Source: Dreissena polymorpha
Taxonomy: Eukaryota; Mollusca; Bivalvia; Myida; Dreissenidae
DNA: 64,000 bases
Assembly: GCF_020536995.1 (NCBI RefSeq)
Contig: NC_068366.1
Span: forward strand, 23,661,264 to 23,725,263
Reading direction: 5' to 3'
The notes under the pieces were generated by a model. The model was not told the origin of the DNA. It saw only the letters and a list, made by a program, of their open reading frames with translations, and did no database searches. Below are positions 25,762-36,132 of this stretch, in pieces. A program made the position numbers and the translations under genes. Each line of letters opens with the position of its first letter. The stretch's first letter is position 1.

Positions 25762-26424
25762 TACACTACACAATGCGTGTTTTGCATACATCTCGCATCA
25801 CCGGGATTGATGCAACGTGACAAAACGCGGTGATTCCCAGCGACAAGAAAATTAAGGTGATGTGTCGGCGATTTCACAGTGACCATCACGCAATGTATCT
25901 CGCTTTAAGGCAATCAGCGCTAATAACCGCGAACCGCCGTGATTCACCTTTTTTGCAATTTGCGTTGGAGGTTACACTTACATGTTACATATACACTAAC
26001 ATAATATATTGCAATAATAAAGCTTTTGTTGTTGTTGTATACAATGGGCGTAGGAGCTAAAATACTCCTTCCTTTCACGCATTGTTGTTGACTACCAAAA
26101 AGTAGAATTATGCTATAATTATTTATTTTCTGTTTCAGGCTCCAATGGGGATAACTTGTGTTACTCGCGTTACTTTCCGAGCGTTGTACATACATTCACA
26201 ATACTTGATATGCCGGAATTAAATTACTGTTCTATTTTTATAGTAATCCAGATAATTTATTTACATGCTAACGCAGTGTAACTGTTAACAGATATTCACT
26301 TTCATTTTTAACCGTTATCAGAACATGACTGCGTATGATGCAATAAAACATTTTTTGTACATGATTGTATTGCATTCAATCCAAATTTAAATTTGGTTGT
26401 CCAATGAAAGCTGTGTTCCATAAT
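25762..26424. other. no gene recognised
   Basis: Mixed repeat debris. A 'GCGGTGATTC' type phrase near 25830-25950 resembles phrases near 32270-32430, so another decayed element is likely. Confidence 0.35.
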
Positions 26425-26711
26425 CAGGGCCCTTGCTACACTTTGGGGATTTTGGCCGGGTTCTTAGAGGGGGGAATTCCGCGTCGTTTTGGGCGAAAAT
26501 GGGAATTTTAGAAGATCTTTTTACCAACCATTCAACACCTAAAATTGCTATATTTTAATGTGATTTACATAAATATACATTTAATCAAAGGTTAGTAGCA
26601 TGATACCAGCTTGCAACATAGGTATAAAAGTAAAAAAAACAATTACAAAGTATACTTTTTCATGGGGGAAGCCGCCAATATTAGGCGGTAAAGTGCAAAA
26701 CGAGGGCCCTG
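26425..26711. mobile_element. hAT-like MITE (CAGGGCCCT ends)
   Basis: The element begins CAGGGCCCTTG and ends CGAGGGCCCTG, an inverted pair typical of hAT ends. The interior holds 'GGGGATTTTGG...GGGAATTTTAG' and 'GGGGGAAGCCGCC'. Flanking 8-mers do not match, so the target duplication has decayed or the edges are slightly off. Confidence 0.55.
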
Positions 26712-27498
26712 ACAACACATTTTACTCTTTTAACTTCTGAAAAATGGCTTAGGCATATGGTTGTGTTTATGAAATTCTTAAAAATATTTATAGTCATAGA
26801 TGTGTAAGAATTTTTTTTCGTAAGTGATGTTGTAATTATATTGGATTATGGGATAAATAGTGTTTAATCTACTATTATCTAGAAGGGCAGAGGGGCATGG
26901 CGCATTACTTAAAAAAAGGGCATTTCACATGGGGATTCTCTTACAAACGGCACATTTGGTGTTTTCAACTTTTTGAAACTTTTAATCACAGTTTACAACT
27001 TGAATTTATACATTTTAAATGTAATTTTCGTAAAAATTCATGTGAACTGTTTTCTGTAAAAACGCAGCTGTTGTGTTGACATGTGCATTTATTATTATAA
27101 TTTTTGGAAAATATTCAAATCGAATGCAAAAACATTAAAATGTCACTGATCATGGCAGCTCTAAACTGAAAGTAAACTTTCGGGATGTTTATGACAAGCG
27201 TGCATCGGATTTGCGCAATGACGTCACATTTATATTGAACGCTCTCATCATTTTCAAATGAAAAGGTTAAATGAACCAGGGACGTACACAAACACACGTG
27301 TTTCTATACCTAACTGAATGAACTAAATAACACGTGTTTTGTAATGCCTTTAATAAATGCCACTTTCTAACAATCTTGTCTGTATTCATTAATTATCCCC
27401 ACGCTTTTTGAAAAGCATGGGGATATTGTGGTTATCTCTGCCGTCCGTCCTGGCCACTATCTCCTCCTACACTATTAGCACTAGAAACTTACACACAT

Positions 27499-28705
27499 CA
27501 GTGATTTTTTTTCCCCCAAAATTACCGCCGATATTAGGCTGCTTCCCAATTGCAAAAAATGCTGTTTTTTCCCAAAAATCTGACCAAAATTTCCCAAAAA
27601 TTACCAAATTTTCCCAATAAAGCCAATAAAATTACAATGTCATTTAGCTTTAATTTCGTACGAGTGCCAATCGAGCTTGTCGAGTCGTCACCAAACGACA
27701 ACTGACTTACGTATTGTTCACGAATGTAGCCGAATACGATTTTATGTTGCTATCCACACATCTCTATATTGTGGAGGATACCGACGATAGTCTATGTATC
27801 CCGATTGTTAACGCCTGTTATTACACACGCTCAAGATCGTGGCAAGCAGACGAGAAATTTGCAATGAGCAGCAAAAATGATAAATAACATTCAAATTAAC
27901 TACGGATATCATATGGTTATTAGGGAATAATTTCATGCGTGTGTCATTTGATGCAAAATACGATGTTTGAGATAAAAAACAACAAATATTTATTAGAAAT
28001 CTTAACAGTGAATGTGCGAAAATCAGTGTTGGGAAATTGGAGTTAGTCTACTCACAAAGTTAAAGCATTTAAGATTAGTATCGTTCGAAAAGGAAAAGAG
28101 ACAAACATGATTTGATTTATATGTTAGTGGATCAATGTATAATCAGATTCATATGCATATTCTGCTTTATTATGTTTTTCAAGCTGTACAGTTTCCTAAA
28201 ATAGCATGGAACTGAGGATGTCAAGTGCCAGATATTAAAAGGTAAACAAATGAAATATATTGTTTTAACTCTATTTAATACATCATTTACACAGCAAGAA
28301 CACTAAAGCGTGTTTATTAATATTTGCAAATGTTTTCACCTTTATATATAATATTGAATTTGAAAAAATGCTGAATTAAATTCATACTCTAAAACTTAAA
28401 TAGGTTATGATTAAATGGTATATTTAAGAATTTATAGATTATTGCAGGTTTAATATGCATGTGGAAGCATATTAACTATCTTGTATTCATTGTAAGAAGA
28501 CATTAAAGTAACACTTTATTTAAAATATAAAAATGCTGTCGAACATGAACTTACATGTAGCAACTTAAATTCTGTTCTTATAATCATATAATGTTTCCCA
28601 ATATCATGGTTTATCGTGCTTTTTTCCCAATTTCATGGTTTATCGCGCTAATTTTCCCAATCCAAATGACACAAGCTGTAACAAAAAAAAGCAAAAAAAT
28701 TACTG
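27499..28705. mobile_element. TIR element nested in Helitron-like copy 1
   Basis: Ends CAGTGATTTTTTTTC and AAAAAAATTACTG are inverted repeats. CACAT occurs on both sides (27494-27498 and 28706-28710), while the uninterrupted sister copy at about 41545 reads CTTACACACATGGTAGC. The insertion edges are therefore known. The interior is rich in 'TTTCCCAA' phrases seen in other elements of the window. No coding capacity. Confidence 0.75.
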
Positions 28706-28819
28706 CACATGGTAGCTATGAGCATATGTGCGACCCTGCACCATTTAAAATTTTTAGCTGACCCCTGGGTCAAAAGTTATGGGGGTTGGGGTGGGGCCGG
28801 GTCAGAGATTTTCACTCAT

Positions 28820-29245
28820 TTCTTTAGGTTATTTTACATTAACTTCTTTATTTCTACACCGATTTACTTCAAATTGATACTGAAATTCTCTTATGACAAT
28901 ACGGTCAATCTCAACTATGCATGGCCCCATTACCAACCCTGGGGCGCCCCGCCCACATAGACCACCCCCACCAAAAATTGCCTTTTACAATAATTCTTAA
29001 TTTCTACACCAATTCACTTCTAATTGATACTGAACTTCTCTTTTGACAATACAGTCAATCTCAACTATGAATGGCCCCATTAACAACCCTGGGGCGCCCG
29101 GCCCACATAGACCACACCCACTCAAAATTGCCTTTTACTCTAACTTCTTCATTTCTCCACCGATTCATTTCTAATTGATACTGAACTTCTCTTATGACAA
29201 TACGGTCAATCTCAACTATGCATGGCCCCATTACCAACCCTTGGG
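28820..29245. repeat. 150-bp tandem units, array 1
   Basis: Three units of about 150 bases, each with CAATCTCAACTATG, GGCCCCATTACCAACCC and TTTCTACACCGATT. Part of the Helitron-like element. Confidence 0.85.
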
Positions 29246-29873
29246 CACCCCGGGTCAAACATGCGGCGTGGGGTTACGCTTCGGCCTCTGCCGCGCCATT
29301 TCTAGTTAATGATACATTGAACAAAGAAAGTTTCAAACAGCGTTAAATATCTGCATGTTCCTTGTGACAATGAGAGTCAAACCAACGGCGGTACATGTTT
29401 ATGCAGGTTTGCCTCTCATACCATGTAGTCATTAAATAAAAAAAAAAGTTATACATATACATGTAAATAAAAGTTCTTTACAATCGGCGAGGATTTGACT
29501 TGTAATAGACAGTTTTCAAAACTCGGCTAATCTTTAAGTAATAACAATCTATACCGTTACGGCCCTTGTGTCTTACAAATAATCTAGTATAAACAAAAAA
29601 ATTCGGATCATTTGCAGAATTACAATACGTAACGTCGTTGATTATCCCCACGCTATTTGAAAAGCGTGGTGATATTGTGGTTATCTCCGCCGTCTGTCTG
29701 TCCGTCCGTCTTGGCCACTATCTCCTCCTACACTATTAGCACTAGAACCTTGAAACTTACACACGTGGTAGCCATGAGCATATGTGCGACCCTGCACTAT
29801 TTGGAATTTTGATATCTCTGGGTCAAAAGTTATGGGGGGTTGGGTGGAAGGTCAGAGATTTTCACTCATTTTT

Positions 29874-30460
29874 TATACACCCGTTTTTAAAAACGGGACG
29901 TATTATAGTTTCACCTTTGGCGGGCGGGCGGCGGTGTCCTCAGCAGTGTCCGCTTTCTAATTCAAATAGTTTTCATCCAATCTTCACCAAACTTGGTCAG
30001 AAGTTGTGTCTAGACAATATCTAGGTCAAATTCGAATATGGGTCATGCCGGGTCAAAAACTAGGTAACAGGGTCACTTAGTGCATTTCAAGGATTTAGCA
30101 TGGTGTCCGCTCTCTAATTGAAGTAGTTTTCACCCGATCTTCACCAAATGTGGTCAGAAGTTGTGTCTAGATGATATGTAGGTTAAGTTCGAATATGGGT
30201 CATGCCGGGTCAAAAACAAGGTCACATAGTGCATTTCAAGCATTTAGCATGGTGTCCGCTCTCTTATTAAAGTAGTTTTCATCTGATCTTCACCAAATTT
30301 AGTCATGTGTTACATCTAAATGATATCTAGGTCAAGTTCAAATATGGGTCATGCCGGGTCAATAACTAGGTCTCGAGGTCACTTAGTGCATTTCAAGCAT
30401 TGAGCATGGTGTCCAAAACCTTCGAACGGGCGTATCTTGTGACAGTGTGGCACTCTTGTT
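29874..30460 (+). mobile_element. Helentron-like element (CCCG hairpin family) nested in copy 2
   Basis: 5' hairpin CCCGTTTTTAAAAACGGG at 29880-29897. The core is three tandem units of about 160 bases (GTGTCCGCTCTCTAATT, GGGTCATGCCGGGTCAA). The 3' hairpin AGTGTGGCACT is followed by CTTGTT. Copies 1 and 3 of the host element read straight through this place, and no target duplication other than T residues is visible. Confidence 0.7.
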
Positions 30461-30469
30461 TAGCTTATT

Positions 30470-31140
30470 TTACATTAACTTCTTCATTTCTACACCGATT
30501 GACTTTAAATTGATACTGAACCTCTCTTATTACAATACAGTCAATCTCAACTATGCATGGCCTCATTACCAACCCTGGGGCACCCCGCCCACATAGACCA
30601 CACCCACCCAAAATTGCCTTTTACTATAATTTCTTCATTTCTACACCGATTCACTTCAAATTGATACTGAACCACTCTTATGACAATACGGTCAATCTCA
30701 ACTATGCATGGCCCCATTTCCAACCCTGGGGCCCCCTGCCCACATAGACCACACCCACCCAAAATTGCCTTTTACTATAATTTCTTCATTTCTACACCGA
30801 TTCACTTCAAATTTATACTGAACTTCTCTTATGACAATACAGTCAATCTCAACTATGCATGGCCCCATTACCAACCCTGGGGCGCCCTGGCCACATAGGC
30901 CACACCCACCCAAAATTGCCTTTTACTATAATTTCTTCATTTTTACACTGATTCACTTCTAATTGATACTGAACTTCTCTAATGACAATACGGTCAATCT
31001 CAATTATGCATCGTTCCATTACCAACCCTGTGGCCCCCTGCCCACATAGACCACACCCACCCAAAATTGTCTAATTGATACTGAACTTCTCTTATGACAA
31101 TATGGTCAATCTCAACTATACATGGCCCCATTACCAACCC
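30470..31140. repeat. 150-bp tandem units, array 2
   Basis: Four full units and one shortened unit of the same sequence as arrays 1 and 3. Period 149-151, judged from the position of CAATCTCAACTATG (about 30541, 30690, 30841, 30992, 31105). Confidence 0.85.
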
Positions 31141-31219
31141 TAGGGTGCCCCTGGGTCAAACATGCGGCGTGGGGATATGCTTCGGCCTCTGCCGCGCCAT
31201 TTCTAGTTTAGGTAATTTT

Positions 31220-31630
31220 TATGTCCCCCACCACTAAAGTGAGGGACATATTGTTTTTGCCCAGTCTGTTGGTTTGTGTGTTTGTTTGCCCAAACTTTAA
31301 CATTTGCAATAACTTTTGCAATATTCAAGATAGCAACTTTATATTTGGCATGCATTTGTATCTCGTGGAGCTGCATATTTTGAGTGGTGAAAGGTCAAGG
31401 TCATCCTTCAAGGTCAAAGGTCAAATATATGGGTCAAAATCGCTCATTTAATGAATACTTTTGCAAGATTGAAGATAGCAAATTGATATTTGGCATGCAT
31501 GTGTATCTCATGGAGCTGCACATTTTGAGTGGTGAAATGTCAAGGTCATCCTTCAAGGTCAAAGGTCAAATATATAGCTTCAAAGCGGCGCAAAAGGGGA
31601 CATAGTGTTTCTGACAAACACATAGCTTGT
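31220..31630 (+). mobile_element. Helentron-like element (GTCCCCC hairpin family)
   Basis: 5' hairpin arms GTCCCCCACCACT / AGTGAGGGAC at 31223-31247. Two units contain GATATTTGGCATGCATGTG and AGGTCAAAGGTCA. The 3' hairpin GTGTTTCTGACAAACAC at 31605-31621 is followed by ATAGCTTGTT. Same family as 60552-61274. Confidence 0.7.
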
Positions 31631-32836
31631 TTTAATATGTACCTTATGTAAGTGAGCAAAAAAACCAGTTATATGTGAGGACTGAATAACAACTATTGCT
31701 GGTTTATTTCAGATAAATAGTCTGCACCAGAAGTTTAGGTCATCGTTGTTTGTCATTTAGAAACCTGACTATCATTAATTTGTTGACAAATAACGCATGC
31801 CGTTTTCTTAAGAACAAACTTCCTTTTCTGATTGGTTTCCATTGAAAATGCTGCTTAGCCAATCAAAATGATGTATGCATCACAAAAATGCCTTAGGCGA
31901 AGTTAACGTATTGTATTTGGAGGTTATACCAACTCGCGAAATTAACTGCTATAGGATTATTATTGATTTTTACAGCACTTTTTCGGGTAATAGGCCCTCT
32001 TTAATTGCGTCAAATGCAGTCATGCATTAATATGGGCGTCTTGGGGACACCGAGATAACACACGATTGCAAAAGCAGGTAAGACTTGATACATATGGATC
32101 TAGATAAAAGGGCATGTGGCGCTACTGGTTTTGAAAGGGGCAACATGGCGCTCCGACAAAAGGGGAATGGCGGGGCGCCGCACTGATTAGGCCTTGATTA
32201 AACACTACATTTAAAGGGGTAGTATACAGTTATCTGTACAATTCGGTTTATATGCATGAATTGGCAAATCACCGATATCCACTGGGATCACGGTGAATCA
32301 CCACAAAATTGCGAGGAATCACCGCAAAGATTACCTTGCACTCCCGCGAGTGAAAGTTCAGTGCTTTTCCACTAAAAAATCAAACTGTCCACAGTGACTC
32401 CGCAAATAAGGCAAAAATCGCGGTTCGCGTAGTTTAAGTATACTTAAAGAGTACCCGCGGTACTTTTAAGTAGTTCCCGTGCCGACAATGAGCAATCAAT
32501 ATAAACAAGCCTAACTAATTGGCCACGGTTTTATCTGCGAGGAGTACAACGTATGGACCAATAAGTGTAGAAGGCATAAAAATGCCACAAAATCAGTGAC
32601 ATTATCCATTGATATTGACACAGGGTTATTCAAGCATAACAGATTCACAATTGTTCAGTGCCTTGGAATCACACTTTAAATCTATTTGTTAAGTAGTATA
32701 TAAACACTTTCCATGAAATAACATCAACAGCCTAACCAATTACCGGCAATAATTATAACTCACACTTTTATTGCACTATTTGACCTTTTCTTAATTGAGG
32801 ATCATGTATCAAATATTCAGTTTAGACTGCAGTTTC
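31631..32836. other. no gene recognised; repeat debris
   Basis: Fragments such as 'GGCGGGGCGCCGCACTGATTA' (near 32170, resembling the CAGTGCTCC family) and a short repeated 'AATCACCG' zone at 32265-32340. No coding signal. Confidence 0.35.
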
Positions 32837-33238
32837 AACCAGCAATTTTTTTCCTTCTTTATAAAGTACCCGTAAAAGGAACTTTCCCAAATGAAGAAAA
32901 ACTACAAAATTTCCAATTGCAGTCTAAAGAATTCCCAAAAGGAAGAACACTTTCATCAATTTTGTTCCAGTAGTGCATTATCTGCAAGTTAACAATTAAA
33001 ATGAGCACTGAAACTGAGCACTGAAACTGAACATTTGAAGCCAAAATGAATGTAAATAAATATTTGAGTTTATTTGTGCTTTTGATACCAAGCAATTAAA
33101 AAGGCACATATAATTTCCAATTGGGTGATTTCACAACGCGAATTTTCCCAATTTCAGGTTCTTCACGCCAATTTTTCCCCAATTGTTATGGTACAGGTAA
33201 AGGTGCTTTTCCCAGTTGGGGAAGGTAAAACGCTGGTT
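32837..33238. mobile_element. small TIR element (AACCAGC ends)
   Basis: The left end AACCAGCAATTTTTTTCC pairs with the right end GGTAAAACGCTGGTT. The interior contains many 'TTTCCCAATT' phrases, linking it to the nested element at 27499-28705 and to 33926-34425. No target duplication could be fixed. Confidence 0.5.
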
Positions 33239-33925
33239 AAAACAGTATTAAGTCTAATGGACTCGCCGTTAACTTCTTTTGCATGAATCACTTTCCACTT
33301 TGAAGTTAATATGCAACTTATTATTTGTACATGCTTTATGAAGTTTTCAGCATAATTAATTAATTTCCCAATTTGGATAAAAATTACTTGATTTTTCCCA
33401 ATGTGTCCGGTAACGGTACCAGCCTCAAAGTGGTGAGGAAAACAAACACTGTGACAATAAATACAGACAATCGTGTGTATATTTGAAGCTAGATTTTTTT
33501 TAAAGTCACTTGAACAAAATTAATTGAAAATGTGTTTGGGATTACACTTGTATTATAATTATACATTTGAAATAACTTGTGTCAATTGTTTGTTTGTTAA
33601 CCATTTTATGTACATGTAATAGTCATTGTTATGCAAATCATGAAATACTAAAAACTGAATCAAAGTTAAATTAAGGTGTACACTGATCTCAATTCCTCCA
33701 GCCATATACATAATTTTTGATTATACGGTAATTTTAAATGATGACATTCCTAAATATAGTATACCACAAATGAGTGGAATGGGCCAGCAGAGAGTGATTA
33801 TCACAAAAAACTATTTTTGGTGTTGATTAACAATGGACTTGAAATGAAGCATTAACGATCCTTTTGTTTTAATTGGAATGGTTTTCATATATCTAAACAA
33901 ATATGAGGATGGGCGTTTAATAGGC

Positions 33926-34425
33926 CAGGGGTTTTTCTGCCTATTTTGGGAAAAGGAGTCTGACCAAATTGGGAATTTTGTATCGACAAAATTGGCCATT
34001 TTGGGAATCTTTGCTTCGATGAAACGGCTCATTTGGGAAAAAATTGGGAATTTATCATGCTTAAATAACTCAGTGGTTTAACAAATAAATTTGTTTTTAT
34101 TTGTTATTTTGTCTTCTTTATATAAACAGATGCAATATTGGGCATGTTCAACGTTTAATCTAGTACTGCAGTTTTGTTTTTCAGTTACAGTTACACTCTG
34201 AGATAAGAACTGTACAGTCAAAACCTTAAAGCAGATATTTTTTACCAAAAAAAACACTGGTTTGTCACACAAGTTAAAAGACACTTCACTCTTAAAAAAA
34301 CAAAAAAACTTTTTTTTTTTTTTAGAAATTGGGATTTTTTTTATAATTTCGGTTTGGGATAGGGTCCGTTTGCTTTGGGAGTGCCTCCGTTTTCTGGAGG
34401 CGCAGACAGTGCTGAAAAACCCCTG
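33926..34425. mobile_element. hAT-like MITE (CAGGGGTTTTTC ends)
   Basis: CAGGGGTTTTTC at the left and GAAAAACCCCTG at the right are perfect inverted repeats. TAGGC lies on both sides. The interior is built from 'TTGGGAA' phrases on the left and 'TTTTGGGAG/GGGATAGG' on the right. 500 bases with no gene. Confidence 0.75.
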
Positions 34426-35296
34426 TAGGCCGGGAATGTGCATCAAATGGTACAAATCTGGTATGATTTATTGGGTGCTAAGCATTCAAATTATAGTGAT
34501 ATATTAAATGTTTCAGGTACGGACTTTTGAGAAGATAACTTTGCCATGATCAACATATTTGGAAAACTGTACACATTGTTGAGTAAGTGCAGGACTCTGA
34601 ATTCAGTGTTCTCAAGAGGCTAGTGTGTATTAAACAAGCCACTAAAATATTGATTTCAAATGATATTTATCAGCCTGATATAATTATTAATATCAGGTGA
34701 GGAGGCATTTATATCTGTCAATGTTTGGGGGTAAGACTGACAACTTATTACATGTACGCAGAATAAACTATGAAGTCTTCATTTTTGGAAGAAATGAATG
34801 ACATTCCACAGGAAAAAGCGTTTGATACCAAGATGTAGTACATTTTATACACCTAAAAGAAACGGAAAACAAATGTTGTAGGGATTATATTTATTTGATG
34901 CTTTTCAAAATTGGGGCATAGTCCAAGACAGTGACACCTGTATAAAATAACAGAAAAACAGTTTATTGCCCTATTGTTTTGTACTAAACATGTATCAGGA
35001 TTGGTACTATTTATTCTAAGCCTCACCTGATATATTACACAATGACAGGGCAGTAACTGGTTATTCTTAATTAAACATGGTATTCACTTAAATGAAACAT
35101 TTAAATTACTTGTATTTATTTGAGTCAATCAAAGCAGTCATATGCAGATATTTTTTACATGTTTGAAGTTTCCAGTCATAAAGTCATGCATACAAATTGT
35201 TTGCATAATCATTCTTTTAAGTGTGTAAAGTATCATCCCAGATTAGCCTGTGCAATTTTCACAGGCTATTAAATCAGGGATAACACTTTCTGTTTT
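34426..35296. other. no gene recognised
   Basis: AT-rich. A fragment of the GATTAGCCTGTGCA palindrome family lies at about 35215-35295. A 5' exon of the CCCH gene could be hidden here, but none can be supported. Confidence 0.35.
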
Positions 35297-35297
35297 C

Positions 35298-35750
35298 ATG
35301 CTCCCCGAAATAAAATTTCGGCGGAGCATATAGTTGCCAGTTTGTCTTTCCTTACTTACTTCCTTTCGTCATACTTTTGCTACAGTTTCTCATAGCGCCT
35401 TCAATACTTTACCAATCACTTTCATATTTGGCATGTATGTACCATGCATGGACCTCTACCTTTTGATGAGGTTTGAGGTCACTGGGGTCAAGGTCACCGA
35501 GGCTAATAATAGACTTCCTTCTGTCACACTTTTGCTACCGTTTCTCATAGCGCCTTAAATACTTTACCAATCGCTTTCATATTTGGCATGTAGGTACCTT
35601 GCATGGACCTCTACCTTTTGATGAGGTTTGAGGTCACTGGGGTCAAGGTCACCGAGGCTAAAAATAGATTTGTTTAGGTGTTTATTAACACATACATTGA
35701 CAAAGCGCATCATCAGGGAGCATCCATCAGTTTCACTGATATTCTTGTTT
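35298..35750 (+). mobile_element. Helentron-like element (CTCCCCGAAA hairpin family)
   Basis: 5' hairpin arms CTCCCCGAAAT / ATTTCGGCGGAG at 35301-35326. Two direct units of about 165 bases (CTCATAGCGCCTT, TTTGATGAGGTTTGAGGTCA). The 3' hairpin ATCAGTTTCACTGAT at 35726-35740 is followed by ATTCTTGTT. Confidence 0.65.
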
Positions 35751-35864
35751 ATGCTTTTTTTAAAGGCTGTGTCTTCTGAAAAAAATCTTCTAAACAAAAA
35801 TCTATTCTCGACTTTAAATGTTAAATGCATTCAAGTGTGTATTGTATCATTGCCATGACAACAA

Positions 35865-36132
35865 ATGATGTTGTTGTTGACTAAAGGGCGACCACAGGCG
35901 GTTCCTGTGAATGCTACTGCAGCAAAAACACCAACAGAAAATACCCACTTGGACCCAACGAGGCAACACGACACATTGGAAGATGGTCCAGCTGATGGGG
36001 CATCTGGCGGGCTTGTCGAGGATTGTGCCCTGACTAAAACTGGCTCCGAGAGCGGTGTGCTTGACCCTACCATCTCTAAGCTAAGGACAGAGTCTACCAC
36101 TAGTGCAGACTGGGAACACATTCAGCCTTCAG
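35865..36132 (+). CDS. CCCH gene, first visible exon
   Basis: Open from ATG at 35865, giving GRPQAVPVNATAAKTPTEN and continuing in a Ser/Thr/Glu-rich, low-complexity stretch. A possible acceptor (gttgttgactaaag) ends at 35885, in which case the exon starts with GGCGACC and earlier exons exist. Donor gttataac follows 36132, leaving one base of an Asp codon. Confidence 0.6.

Larger units (their letters stand above)
27396..29305 (+). mobile_element. Helitron-like element, copy 1
   Basis: Starts A|TCCCCACGC with a hairpin (CCCCACGC...GCATGGGG) and ends CATTTCTAG|T after two short CG-rich hairpins (GCGTGGGGTTACGC, CGGCCTCTGCCG). A/T flanks, a TC start, a 3' hairpin and a CTAG end are the hallmarks of Helitrons. 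The core is three tandem units of about 150 bases at about 28820-29245. The copy carries a 1.2 kb insertion (27499-28705). Sister copies lie at 29645-31206 and 41424-42586. Confidence 0.75.
29645..31206 (+). mobile_element. Helitron-like element, copy 2
   Basis: Same family as copy 1: starts A|TCCCCACGC and ends TTTCTAG|T. It holds about five 150-base units at 30470-31140 and a nested 587-base element at 29874-30460. Confidence 0.75.

Noticed and set aside
30553-31064. Several 64-72 codon frames with similar sequence on both strands
   Set aside because: They follow the 150-base satellite units of the Helitron-like element and recur in its other copies.
31384-31605. Short frames with GMHVYLMELHILSGE, also at 60820-61128
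   Set aside because: They are translations of the Helentron-like core unit and recur wherever the unit occurs.
34078-34507. Overlapping 81 and 125 codon frames on opposite strands
   Set aside because: They lie across the right part of a hAT-like MITE with perfect inverted ends and show no domain.
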